Shown here: piece by piece, positions 29,972 through 38,380 of the stretch
How positions within the stretch are numbered: position 1 is the stretch's first letter
Layout of the letters: every line of letters starts with the position of its first letter
From: Acidimicrobiaceae bacterium
GTDB taxonomy: Bacteria; Actinomycetota; Acidimicrobiia; Acidimicrobiales; RAAP-2
DNA length: 38,425 nt
Direction: 5' to 3'
Assembly (NCBI GenBank): GCA_003132305.1
Contig: PKXJ01000012.1
Coordinates: 2,152 to 40,576 of the forward strand
Position numbers and translations under genes: made by a program
The notes under the pieces: model-generated
The model's input: only the letters and a program-made list of their open reading frames with translations
What the model was told of the DNA's origin: nothing
Database searches by the model: none

Positions 29972-30753
29972 GATGACACGCCCTCCTGCAGTTGTCCTAT
30001 CTCTGTGAGCGCAGAATTGACAGAATCTCCCATCGAAGTCCACGTCGCTTCATTTTCATAGAGCGCTGCCACATCGTCGTCAAGAAAAGGCAGAACCTCA
30101 GAACGAAAGCTTTGGTATGTCACCTCTGGTGCTCGTGCTGCGGCGTCGAGGGCATGTGTGTTGTCAAGACGTGGTGATCCGGCGACACGATGGAGTCTCA
30201 AGAGCAACTCAATATCGAACACATCGCGGGCTTTGGTTTCGCTCCGAAGAGCGAGCGCCGCGATCTTCTGTTCCAGTGCGGCCGTTTGTTGGTAGTGCGA
30301 GAGCGAGATTGAACTAATTCCGTAGTCGTTCAAGATCGCCTCCGGTATAACCTCAAAGTCTCGGTCAGCGTCGAGCGCATTTCGTCCGGAAAACTCAATT
30401 TTTGTTCGGACCACATCTTCACTGGCGTCGTCGCGAGAAAGCGCAACCTTCCATCTCCTGGTGGTCGCTGTTTGCTTGGGTTTCGTCACTTCGACAATAT
30501 TTAGATCCTGATGACGGAGGAGAGCCGGAAGCGCCCTGCCCTCAAGAACCTTGTCGACAGTTTCTTCAACAGTCCAACCCGGCTTTGAGAAGTAATCAAA
30601 GTCGATGTCGTTTGAATACCGGTCGCTTTGAAAGAAGTATCTGAGGTTCGCTCCACCCTTGAGGACAAACCAGTTTGAAGCGTTAACTGTCAGAGCCTGC
30701 AGGAATAGCAGGTGAAAAGTCTCAATTACCTGGGCGTCTGAGCGGGTACTCAT
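29968..30753 (-). CDS. AbiEii/MenT-like nucleotidyltransferase toxin
   Basis: The 261-residue protein has LKGGANLRYFF (residues 31-41) and SNDIDFDYF (47-55): the GG(S/A/T)...D-x-D nucleotidyltransferase motif of the AbiEii/AbiGii family, which modifies tRNA or other targets to halt growth, often giving phage defence. The start ATG at 30753 is in an AT-rich stretch with no strong ribosome binding site. The 4-bp overlap with the antitoxin gene shows they are one unit. It is the clearest defence or maintenance module of the segment and could stabilise the integrated element. Confidence 0.85.
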   Translation of the reverse strand: MSTRSDAQVIETFHLLFLQALTVNASNWFVLKGGANLRYFFQSDRYSNDIDFDYFSKPGWTVEETVDKVLEGRALPALLRHQDLNIVEVTKPKQTATTRRWKVALSRDDASEDVVRTKIEFSGRNALDADRDFEVIPEAILNDYGISSISLSHYQQTAALEQKIAALALRSETKARDVFDIELLLRLHRVAGSPRLDNTHALDAAARAPEVTYQSFRSEVLPFLDDDVAALYENEATWTSMGDSVNSALTEIGQLQEGVSS

Positions 30754-30865
30754 TTGTTTAACGGTACACTATAATACCTTATATGTCAATAATCTGTAAC
30801 GCTAAGGAATCGGGAGATTTAGTATTCGGCCAATGATTTATTAGGATTAGCCCCCACCAGGGACA

Positions 30866-30897
30866 AAACTTGATGAAGTTGGTTACAAACTTGATGA
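30866..30897. promoter_or_regulatory. Direct repeat AAACTTGATGA between divergent genes
   Basis: AAACTTGATGA occurs at 30866-30876 and 30887-30897, 21 bp (two turns) apart, in the AT-rich gap between the toxin gene and the plus-strand gene at 30926. Possible operator for AbiEi or for the winged-helix protein downstream. Confidence 0.4.
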
Positions 30898-30925
30898 GAA
30901 TCAATAAATATGTCAGTTTATTCTG

Positions 30926-31495
30926 GTGGCCGATCAAATCGTGAACGATGCCCTTAAGCACCTTCTTGCTTGTCGTGACGAACTCCAGAAGGAGATTGCC
31001 GCCAACCGCGAGCAAATCAAGAACGACACCAGAGACCTTGCCAAGGTTGAGCAAGCATTTGCTGGCTTGCGTCCGCTTGGCTCTAAGTCACTGCTCGAAA
31101 AGGCAGGTCCAATACTTGCGGTTGCGGGGACCGTATCACTCGCTCTGCTCCTTGGCATGGCAAGCACGCAAGGCCGTGGGACACTTCAATTTCCCTCAAC
31201 TTCGGACTTGATTGTCGGTGTCTTACGCGAGGGAGGACAGTCGAAGGACTCTGAGATATTGGCGAGACTTACCGATCTTGGTTGGGAATCAACTTCGAAG
31301 GAACCATTGGGCCTCATTCGCTCCTACTTGTCTCGGCTCATAAAGCAAGGTGAGGTCCTTCGCGTGGGCCAATCCACCTATGGATTACCAATCGCGACGT
31401 ACGAGGAAGTTGAAGCTGACGGCGAAGTGTCGACTGGCGGAGTCGCCCGGCCGGAGCGACCAGGCTCACGCCATCAAATCCCGACTCACCCTTAG
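30926..31495 (+). CDS. Coiled-coil, membrane-segment, winged-helix protein
   Basis: GTG 30926 opens a 189-residue frame. Residues 1-50 are a charged helix likely to form a coiled coil (ELQKEIAANREQIKNDTRDL). Residues 60-82 are a hydrophobic helix (GPILAVAGTVSLALLLGMAS). Residues 90-150 look like a winged helix (SDLIVGVLREGGQSKDSEIL, then IRSYLSRLIKQGEVLRVGQS). No known family. No ribosome binding site is seen, so the mRNA may be leaderless. It is divergent from the toxin-antitoxin pair and may belong to the same defence or maintenance module. The last 20 residues are Pro/Arg-rich. Confidence 0.6.
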   Translation: MADQIVNDALKHLLACRDELQKEIAANREQIKNDTRDLAKVEQAFAGLRPLGSKSLLEKAGPILAVAGTVSLALLLGMASTQGRGTLQFPSTSDLIVGVLREGGQSKDSEILARLTDLGWESTSKEPLGLIRSYLSRLIKQGEVLRVGQSTYGLPIATYEEVEADGEVSTGGVARPERPGSRHQIPTHP

Positions 31496-31573
31496 TCGCG
31501 GTACGACGTGCACGTCACGTGGCGTGGCGCACGACGAGAGGCGATGGTCGCCACGTCGTTTGGCGTGCCCCAA

Positions 31574-33094
31574 TCAGGCTTCAGCGCGTAGCCGTCCTTC
31601 TTGGAAGCGCTCTCGAGGTATCGAAAAGAATGGCGAGTTGGTCAGTCGGGCTGCCAACATGGCTACTACGCCCAGGGCAATTGTGACGACTAGAGCGATG
31701 TTCGCGCCGGCACTGAAACCCTGAAGCGACTTGACGATAATCCACGCGAGGACCGCGACGGCTCCAAGCGGGATGGCGGCGACGAGAAGGAACGATTTGA
31801 AGCTCTGGCGGATCTGGGATCGAAAGAACCAGGTATTCGCCAGTGCGCCGAACGCATAGAACGTGCCAAAGAGGATTCCGGTTGAGGTGAGGATTGTGCC
31901 AAAAGCGTTGGCCACCGAGGACAGATAGATCGACAACAGGAGCACGACGATGATGAGCAGTCCGACGACGACTGTGCCGAATACCGGTGTGCGTAGACGC
32001 TTATTGATCTTGGTGAAGGGACGAGGCAAGAGCTGGTCCGCTCCCATGGCGTAGCAGATCCTTGAGAGCGTGACGAAGCCGATCTGGGTCGAGGCGACCG
32101 ACGACATCAGGATCGCGACGCTCATCGCCTTATCCCACCCGCCACCGACCAGGCGATGGGCAGCGAAAGATAGGCCCGCCGCAGTGTTGTTGTTCATGAC
32201 GTGCTCTGAAGCGACGCCCTGAAACGCAACCATCATGATCGCGTAGAGGACACCGAGGCCGACGACCGAGAGCATGACGGCCCGTCCAGGATTGACCGAA
32301 GGCCGTTTAGTCTCTTCGTTCACGTACAACGAGGCGTCCCAACCTGCGATGAGGAAGACCGCGATGAGGAGTCCGCCAACCAGGCTCCCATGTCCATCGA
32401 CGCCCATCGGGCTCAGCCAGCCAATCGACGGATGCACGAAGCCGGCGGGATGCGTCACGAAGGTCTTCCACAGCCCAATCCCAACGAACACGAACAAGAT
32501 CGCGAACTCGACTGCGAACATGCCGACTTGGAATCGTGCGGAAATCACGATGCCGAGCACCGCGATCAGGATCACGATCACGCAGAGCGCCGTGGACGCC
32601 ATCGCCGCGCCAATTCGACTGGACGGGTCGAGGCCCAAGAGCGAGAGGAATGCCGGACCAACCGGCAGAGCACTCGCTATGTCACCGTAGATGGTGGCCG
32701 CCAAGACGACCCAGCCGACCATGAATCCTATATACGGACCCATCGATCGTCCGACCCACACGTAGGACGCGCCGCAGTTTGGCTCCCACTTGTTCAGTCG
32801 CGAGTATGAATAGGCAATCCCGAGCATCGGAAGCATCACGATCAGGACCGTCATGGCGCCGCCGTAGGCCGCCGCCACGAGAAGGGCGCCGAGGGAGATT
32901 GTGATCGACGCGGTTGGCGCGGACGAGGCGATCGACATGATCGTGCTTTGTATGAGCCCGATCGCGTTCGGCTCGAGTTCATGCTGAGAACTGTCACCGG
33001 CCGAGGTGAGAGCGGAGTGGTGTGCCCCCAGCAGAGTCGGAGCGTGCGGCGACCCTGAGCTAGACGCTGCCCGACCTTTTCTTAGCCCTGACAT
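31574..33094 (-). CDS. APC superfamily amino acid permease
   Basis: The 506-residue protein has twelve predicted membrane helices. The first reads TIMSIASSAPTASITISLGA and is followed by the conserved Gly/Pro-rich loop. AGWDASLYVNEETKRP near residue 230-245 is the loop typical of APC amino acid/polyamine permeases. GAGGGGAG just upstream supports the start. It is divergent from the aminotransferase operon and likely imports its substrate, an amino acid, polyamine or guanidino compound. The substrate cannot be read from sequence. Confidence 0.87.
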   Translation of the reverse strand: MSGLRKGRAASSSGSPHAPTLLGAHHSALTSAGDSSQHELEPNAIGLIQSTIMSIASSAPTASITISLGALLVAAAYGGAMTVLIVMLPMLGIAYSYSRLNKWEPNCGASYVWVGRSMGPYIGFMVGWVVLAATIYGDIASALPVGPAFLSLLGLDPSSRIGAAMASTALCVIVILIAVLGIVISARFQVGMFAVEFAILFVFVGIGLWKTFVTHPAGFVHPSIGWLSPMGVDGHGSLVGGLLIAVFLIAGWDASLYVNEETKRPSVNPGRAVMLSVVGLGVLYAIMMVAFQGVASEHVMNNNTAAGLSFAAHRLVGGGWDKAMSVAILMSSVASTQIGFVTLSRICYAMGADQLLPRPFTKINKRLRTPVFGTVVVGLLIIVVLLLSIYLSSVANAFGTILTSTGILFGTFYAFGALANTWFFRSQIRQSFKSFLLVAAIPLGAVAVLAWIIVKSLQGFSAGANIALVVTIALGVVAMLAARLTNSPFFSIPRERFQEGRLRAEA

Positions 33095-33328
33095 GCTTCG
33101 CTCCCCTCGCGGTGTACCCAGTTCGTCAGACCACGGTTCCCGGCCGATGCTGATGGTCGCGCACGCTCAAGGCTTCCGGTGCGCAGGCACCCTGACGGAC
33201 TTGCGCCGTGTTCGGCACCAACTCGTTCACCCCGTGGACCGTGACTCGAGATCCGATAGTTCCTCATCCATCCCCCAATCGTCGCGCGGTCGAAATTGTC
33301 GCTCGAGTACCGCCGCGGAAAACCATTC

Positions 33329-33344
33329 TTGTACATCTGTACCA
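33329..33344. promoter_or_regulatory. Candidate TetR operator
   Basis: TTGTACATCTGTACCA is an imperfect 16-bp inverted repeat (12 of 16 symmetric positions) in the 340-bp gap between the permease and aminotransferase genes, a suitable place for the TetR protein encoded at the end of the operon. The gap shows no gene. Confidence 0.35.
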
Positions 33345-33435
33345 TTTCGGCGACTATAGTCTGAGTCAGCGGGTTGGTCAATCGGTCGCTTGCGACTGAC
33401 GAGGTGCGTCACTGGCCCGGAGATCTGGAGGGATC

Positions 33436-34788
33436 TTGAACTACAGCGCGACACGACTTCTCGAGTTGACGTCGCGCGAGCTTGATCGTTTCCGAGCTAA
33501 TCACGCTGAATCCGCGGTCCTGCACGAGCGCGCCCGCATCTCGCTGCTCAATCGAGTGCCGATGCAGTGGATGGTGCACTGGGCGGGAGGATTCCCAATC
33601 TACGTTGCGCACGCCGAAGGAGGCCAGCTCCGTGACGTCGATGGCCACGAGTACGTCGACTTCTGTCTTGGGGACACGGCAGCCATGTTCGGGCACAGCC
33701 CGCCGGCGACGGTGGCCGCAATCACCAAGCAGCTCTCATCCGGGATGACCTTCATGCTCCCAACTCCCGATGCGCTTGTCGTGGGGGAGCAGCTTTCAGC
33801 TCATTTCGGAGTCGACAGCTGGCAGTTCACGCTGTCGGCGACGGATGCCAACCGCGCGGCGCTTCGCTATGCGAGGGCCATCACGGGCCGTAACAAGATT
33901 CTGGTCTTCAACCACTGCTACCACGGCAGCGTCGACGAGACATTCGCCACGTTGGATGGTGACAAGATCGTGGCTCCGGTTACGAGCCTGGGACCTCCGG
34001 TTGACCCCGCGGTCACAACCCGCGTGGTCGAATTCAATGACGTTCCAGCGCTGTCTGAGGCGCTGGAGAAAGGGGATGTTGCCGCCGTCCTCACCGAGCC
34101 AGCGCTCACGAATGTCGGCATCGTGCTTCCGGGCGAGGGATTCCACGCCAGGCTCCGCGATCTCACGCGCCGCCACGGGACGCTGCTCATCATTGATGAG
34201 ACCCACACGCTGTCCGCCGGACTCGGAGGTTGCACGCGCGTCTACGGACTTGAGCCCGACATCGTCGTGGTCGGTAAGGCGATCGCGGGGGGAGTGCCGG
34301 CAGGAGCGTACGGCTTCTCGCAGGAGTGCTCGAGGAAGGCCGCCTCGGTCACGTCCATGGTGAACACTGATTCACCCGGTGTTGGTGGCACGCTCGCCGC
34401 CAACGCATTGTCGCTGGCAGCCATGCGCGCGACACTGGCGGACGTGCTCACGGCCAAGGCATTCGAAAGTTCGATCGCGCTCGCTACTCGATGGACGCAA
34501 GGTGTGGCCTCTCTCATTTCGGAGCACGGGCTTGCGTGGCACGTTACACAACTCGGATGCCGGTCCGAGTACCATTTCGCGCCGCAGCCCTTCACCACCG
34601 GCGCGGAAGCGAACGCCGCGATGGATCACCCGCTCGAGCGACTTCTCCGTCTTTATTCACTCAATCGTGGTTTCGTCCTCACGCCCTTTCACAACATGGC
34701 CCTCTTTTGTCCCGCCCACTCCCTCCAGGACGTCGACAGACACTGCGAGATAATGGATGACGTGTTGAGCGAACTGTTCAAGAGATGA
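33436..34788 (+). CDS. Class III PLP aminotransferase (GSAM-like)
   Basis: TTG 33436 follows GGAGGG and gives 450 residues. The fold-type I class III landmarks are present: NHCYHGSVDE (PLP phosphate region), IIDETHTL (Asp that binds the pyridine N) and VVVGKAIAGGVPAGAYG (PLP Lys). It resembles glutamate-1-semialdehyde aminomutase-like aminotransferases in DVDGHEYVDFCLGDTAAMFG and in DSPGVGGTLAANALSLAAM, but no heme-synthesis neighbours exist. The first gene of a three-gene operon with 4-bp overlaps to the SDR gene. It may remove an amino group from a diamine or guanidino amino acid; that is context inference. Confidence 0.87.
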   Translation: MNYSATRLLELTSRELDRFRANHAESAVLHERARISLLNRVPMQWMVHWAGGFPIYVAHAEGGQLRDVDGHEYVDFCLGDTAAMFGHSPPATVAAITKQLSSGMTFMLPTPDALVVGEQLSAHFGVDSWQFTLSATDANRAALRYARAITGRNKILVFNHCYHGSVDETFATLDGDKIVAPVTSLGPPVDPAVTTRVVEFNDVPALSEALEKGDVAAVLTEPALTNVGIVLPGEGFHARLRDLTRRHGTLLIIDETHTLSAGLGGCTRVYGLEPDIVVVGKAIAGGVPAGAYGFSQECSRKAASVTSMVNTDSPGVGGTLAANALSLAAMRATLADVLTAKAFESSIALATRWTQGVASLISEHGLAWHVTQLGCRSEYHFAPQPFTTGAEANAAMDHPLERLLRLYSLNRGFVLTPFHNMALFCPAHSLQDVDRHCEIMDDVLSELFKR

Positions 34789-35624
34789 CGAACGTGAACC
34801 GAGCCAGCTATAGCGGTGCCGACTCGATGCCCCTCGATGGAGAAACGCTTGAGGACCTGGTGGCTTTCGTGACCGGTGGCACCCGGGGCATCGGCCTTGG
34901 CATCGTCGAGCACCTCTTGAAGAAGGGGGCCTCGGTGTGCCTTACTTCCAGATCGCCAAGCGGAGACGAGGTAGTCGAGGATCTATGCGCCCGGTTCGGA
35001 TCCGGACGGGCTTTTCACCTCGTGGGCGATGTCTCCTCGCGTCGCGACGTGGCCACTTGCGTCGACGAGTGCGTGGCCCGGTTCGGTACGCTGGATATGG
35101 TCGTGGCGAATGCCGGAGTTGATCACGGCGCTCCCTTCCTTGACATGACCGAGGAACTGTGGAACGAGGTCGTCTCGGTCAACCTCACCGGTGCGTTTCA
35201 CACCATTCAGTTGGCCGCACGAAAAATGGCCGGACGAGGGGGGCGAATCGTGGTCGTGGCCTCGACCAATGCCTTCTTCGTCGAGTCGAACTTCACCGCC
35301 TACAACGCATCCAAGGCCGGTCTCATCGGGCTCGTGCGCAGCGCCGCAATTGAACTCGCTCCCAACGCGATCACCGTCAACGCCGTCTCTCCTGGCTTGG
35401 TGGCCACCCGAATGACCGAGAGCCTCATCGCGCATCAGGTGCACGGTCCCGATTATCTTCGCCATATACCAGTCGGTCGCTTTGGTGTCCCGGCTGACGT
35501 TGCCGCGGCCGTCGGCTATCTGGTCTCGCCGGCGGCCTCGTGGATCACCGGTCAGCAGATCGTCGTCGATGGTGGCCAGACGATCGGGATTCACGTGCCC
35601 GCGGAGATCGTGGAGTCAAAGTGA
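34785..35624 (+). CDS. Short-chain dehydrogenase/reductase
   Basis: The 279-residue SDR has a TGGTRGIG cofactor motif near residue 31, NAG in VVANAGVDH, a Ser in VVVASTNAF and the catalytic Tyr-x-x-x-Lys in YNASK. NAVSPGLVATRMTE and ITGQQIVVDGGQTIG are standard C-terminal segments. The ATG overlaps the aminotransferase stop (ATGA). It probably acts on the aldehyde, ketone or alcohol linked to the aminotransferase step. Confidence 0.9.
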   Translation: MTNVNRASYSGADSMPLDGETLEDLVAFVTGGTRGIGLGIVEHLLKKGASVCLTSRSPSGDEVVEDLCARFGSGRAFHLVGDVSSRRDVATCVDECVARFGTLDMVVANAGVDHGAPFLDMTEELWNEVVSVNLTGAFHTIQLAARKMAGRGGRIVVVASTNAFFVESNFTAYNASKAGLIGLVRSAAIELAPNAITVNAVSPGLVATRMTESLIAHQVHGPDYLRHIPVGRFGVPADVAAAVGYLVSPAASWITGQQIVVDGGQTIGIHVPAEIVESK

Positions 35625-36244
35625 GCGCCCTCACTGCGGCCGCGGGAGACGGTCACCAGTTCAGCCAACGCGGAATGAAGCGGAAGACCGAAATCCTCGA
35701 CGCCGCCCTGCGGATCATCGCCCGAGACGGCCTGTCCGCGCTGACAATGAGGGCGCTCGCCTCGGAGGCCGGTATTCCGCTCGGTGCAACGACCTACTAT
35801 TTCCCTTCGAAGTCAGCCCTTATTACGGAAGCCTTCGAGTTGCACGCCGCACGTGAAACCGATCGGGTCATTGCGGCGATGCGCAAGCTCTCTCCAGAGT
35901 GCTCGGCTCACCAGCTTGCGGACGAACTCGCTAAGTTTCTCATCAGCGGGCTGACCGACCATCGCAGTCAGTTGATCGCCGAGTACGAACTGCTCATCGG
36001 GGCAACCCGCGAGCCCAACCTTGCGGCGCTGTCGCGCACGTGGCAGGCCCCTATGAGGCAAGAGTTGAGCGATGCGGCCGGCCGGCTCGGATCGCTGAAG
36101 CCCGTCGTCGACGCACAGGTGCTGCTCGGACTGCTCGCCGGCCTGGAAGTCGACCACCTCTCGGTTGAGCCCAGTGCAATTGACAAGGCCGCGATCCGCT
36201 CCATCCTTCGACGCAGCGTAAGTGCGCTGTTCGCTTCGTCCTAG
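35621..36244 (+). CDS. TetR-family regulator
   Basis: GTG 35621 overlaps the SDR stop (GTGA) and gives 207 residues. An N-terminal helix-turn-helix is clear: ILDAALRIIARDGLSALTMR then ALASEAGIPLGATTYYFPSK. The C-terminal ligand domain is helical and unassigned. As the last gene of the aminotransferase-SDR operon it likely controls this operon and the divergent permease. Confidence 0.88.
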   Translation: MSALTAAAGDGHQFSQRGMKRKTEILDAALRIIARDGLSALTMRALASEAGIPLGATTYYFPSKSALITEAFELHAARETDRVIAAMRKLSPECSAHQLADELAKFLISGLTDHRSQLIAEYELLIGATREPNLAALSRTWQAPMRQELSDAAGRLGSLKPVVDAQVLLGLLAGLEVDHLSVEPSAIDKAAIRSILRRSVSALFASS

Positions 36245-36262
36245 GGCGAGAAAGGCGTCACC

Positions 36263-37228
36263 ATGCTGGCTAACGAAAGCGAGGGGAACGTGGGCCCGGT
36301 CGACGCGACTACGATCCCACGGTTCGCAGGTTCCCCACGTTTGCACGATTGCCTCGACGGGAGGATGTTGATCGCTGCGATGTTGCTGTTCTCGGAATGC
36401 CCTTTGACTCCGGGACCAGTTATCGCCCGGGCGCTCGCTTCGGTCCCGAATCCATCCGAGCGGGATCGCGCCTTCTCCGACCGTACAATCCGGGACTTGA
36501 TGTTTCTCCATTCAAAACACTTCAGGTCGCTGACGCCGGCGATCTCGCGATCAACCCGTTCAGCATCGACGACGCGATCACGGACATCGAGGATGGCCTC
36601 GAGCACGTGCTCCAGACGAGCACCCGGGTCATAACGCTGGGCGGCGACCACACTCGCCCTGCCGATCCTGCGAGTTCTCAATCGAAGGCACGGCCCGATC
36701 GCGGTCGTGCATTTCGACGCTCATCTCGACACCTGGGATCCGTACTTCGGCGCGCGGATCACTCACGGGACACCGTTTCGTCGGGCTTCAGAGTAAGGGC
36801 TGCTCGCAAAGGGTAACTGCATACGCCTGGGCATCAGAGGTCCGCTGTACGATCGCCTCGACCTGTCACGTGACTCGGATCTTGGCTTCATGGTGCGACC
36901 CGCCAGTGCCATGGGCGAGGTGCATCACGATCAGATTCTTGCTGAAATTCGCCATCGTGTCGAGAGTTGGCCAGTGTACGTTTCGGTGGATATCGACGTA
37001 CTCGATCCCGGGTTTGCACCGGGCACCGGAACACCTGAACCGGGTGGCTTGACCAGTCGCGAACTTCTGGGGCTGTTGCGAGGGCTCACGGGGCTCCCGA
37101 TTATCGGTGCGGATGTCGTTGAGGTAGGACCGTCGTACGACAATGCGGGGATCACTGCGCTGGCCGCTGCACACGTGACCTATGAGCTCATATCTCTCAT
37201 GGCCCTGCAAGCCGACGTGCCTTTGTAG
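36263..37228 (+). pseudogene. Second ureohydrolase, broken by two frameshifts and a stop
   Basis: The full-length agmatinase-family sequence can be read through three frames. It starts at ATG 36263 (MLANESEGNVGPVDATTIPR). It loses one base near 36328 (AG-FPTFARLP) and two bases near 36655 ([12 protein letters not shown]). After RRASE at about 36790 there is TAA where the intact copy has a sense codon, and it ends ITALAAAHVTYELISLMAL. All metal-binding motifs survive (GGDH, DAHLD, DIDVLD), so decay is recent. It is the paralogue of 27653-28549 and confirms that protein's longer N-terminus. Its position after the TetR gene fits the original operon. Confidence 0.9.
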
Positions 37229-37296
37229 GTCGTAACTCGGTGGGAAGATTTTCGAATGAGTGCCCGCGAGTTGGTGAAAAGCGGGAGCGCAGGTGT

Positions 37297-37409
37297 GAAT
37301 CGGGACGGGTTTCACGTTCACCAATATTCTTCCAAATCTTCGAATCTTCATGCCCTCGCCCAGTCGGCGCGACCGTTGGGATGCACGAGTACGTAGAGCT
37401 TGACTACTT
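37297..37409. repeat. Junction-flank repeat, copy 2
   Basis: Same block as 18307-18412: TTCTTCCAAATCTTC and CCCAGTCGGCGCGACCGTTG, ending at the tRNA-Lys half. Confidence 0.75.
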
Positions 37410-37454
37410 TGGTGCGCCGGCCGGGACTTGAACCCGGAACCTGTTGATTAAGAG
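37410..37454 (-). repeat. tRNA-Lys(CUU) 3' half, right junction of cargo segment two
   Basis: 45 bp identical to 28954-28998. The right flank is different (GTCTAGGAGACGTG), so the next segment has another left end. Confidence 0.88.
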
Positions 37455-37558
37455 GTCTAGGAGACGTGTTTTGAAGATTCGTAATGCACAGCAAAGCCCT
37501 TTGTTTTCAAGGAAGGTGGTGGTGCAAACGTCTACAACGTCTTACCGCGTTTTAGAAA

Positions 37559-37594
37559 AATGAGGGATGTAATGAGGGATGTAATGAGGGATGT
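37559..37594. repeat. Tandem 12-bp repeat, three copies
   Basis: AATGAGGGATGT occurs three times head to tail at 37559, 37571 and 37583. The minus strand reads NIPHYIPHYIPHFSKTR before a stop, recalling the NPTxNPTH tails near the other junctions. Confidence 0.85.
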
Positions 37595-37614
37595 TCCGGT
37601 CCCAAACGGCATTT

Positions 37615-37637
37615 TTGATTAAGAGCGAGTTCCATAG
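37615..37637 (-). repeat. Partial tRNA-Lys junction with the segment left flank
   Basis: TTGATTAAGAG plus CGAGTTCCATAG is the inner edge of the tRNA half followed by the left flank seen at 20871 and 28999. The rest of the tRNA half is missing. Confidence 0.65.
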
Positions 37638-37649
37638 TGTTTTGCGGTG

Positions 37650-37865
37650 CACACTGAATCATTCAACTCACGCATCCGCGACGAGAACTTGAACGGCCAT
37701 CTCTTCGAGTCACTCCTCGAAGCCCAAGTGCTCCTTGAGGACTGGCGACGTGAATACAATCATGAACGTCTCCACAGCTCTCTTTGTTACCTGACCCCGG
37801 TCGAGTTCAAGGAGCTGTGGCGGAGGCAACACCAACAACGACTCCTAGTCGCATTGGACCATTAA
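37650..37865 (+). pseudogene. IS3-family transposase C-terminal remnant
   Basis: The frame ESFNSRIRDENLNGHLFESL continuing LEAQVLLEDWRREYNHERLH and SSLCYLTPVEF is the C-terminus of an IS3-group OrfB (integrase core, with the final catalytic Glu in ESLLEAQ-like position). Only about 70 codons remain and the 5' edge is fused to the junction sequence. No inverted repeats were found. Confidence 0.85.
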
Positions 37866-37905
37866 CAGGGGTCTCCGCATTGGCCTCTCGGCGGAAGTGA
37901 AGCGC

Positions 37906-38289
37906 CTAGTCACTCTTCATAATCAGACAGAACGGGTGACCCACAGGGTCCAGGAACACTCTGAAAGTCTCCCCGGGTTGGTAATCGGCTTTTCGAGCAC
38001 CGATGCTAAGGACGTGACGTTCTCCCTCGTCGAGATCGTCAACTTCAAAGTCGAGATGCATCTGTTTCGGCATGATCCCATCGGGCCAGGTGGGCGCCAC
38101 ATAGTTCTCGACTCTCTGAAAACTCAAAGCCGGAAGGGAATCATGCACCAAGTCGATGTCTGGCATATCTTCCGGGGCGTCACCCGGCCAAGTCTCTACC
38201 GCAATGCCAGTTAGGGCCGAGTAAAACTTTGCGAGCTCGAAAGGGTCGGGACAGTCGAGCAAGACAAGGTGCAGTCGTGGAAATTTCAT
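37906..38289 (-). CDS. VOC-family (glyoxalase-like) protein
   Basis: The 127-residue protein shows the VOC fold: LHLVLLDCPDPFELAKFYSA at the N-terminus, MPKQMHLDFEVDDLDEGERH in the middle and RVFLDPVGHPFCLI at the end. Possible metal ligands are His7, His98 and the late acidic/His residues. It matches the 'glyoxalase-like' 120-130-residue group, often linked to resistance or small-molecule detoxification. No operon partner is seen. The TTATATCG region upstream may contain a promoter. Confidence 0.85.
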   Translation of the reverse strand: MKFPRLHLVLLDCPDPFELAKFYSALTGIAVETWPGDAPEDMPDIDLVHDSLPALSFQRVENYVAPTWPDGIMPKQMHLDFEVDDLDEGERHVLSIGARKADYQPGETFRVFLDPVGHPFCLIMKSD

Positions 38290-38354
38290 ACCGCCCCGTT
38301 ATATCGCACTTCGATTTGCCTACCAACCGCCGAGTCTCCACTCGGAGTGGTTCT

Positions 38355-38380
38355 GGTTGATTAAGTCTTGAAATTTCAAG
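38355..38380. repeat. Deleted junction with the 14-bp palindrome
   Basis: GGTTGATTAAG is fused directly to TCTTGAAATTTCAAG (palindrome 38367-38380) and followed by CAAGCGTGTTGTTTTGAGTC, as in the left ends at 20914 and 29042. The intervening 60-odd bp are lost. Confidence 0.65.

Noticed and set aside
32274-32809. Plus-strand frames across the permease gene
   Set aside because: They are antisense to a clear twelve-helix permease and show no family features.
33796-34206. Minus-strand frames within the aminotransferase
   Set aside because: Antisense to a well-conserved PLP enzyme; no start signal or family pattern.
37559-37594. CRISPR or iteron origin
   Set aside because: Only three 12-bp units with no spacers and no replication gene nearby.
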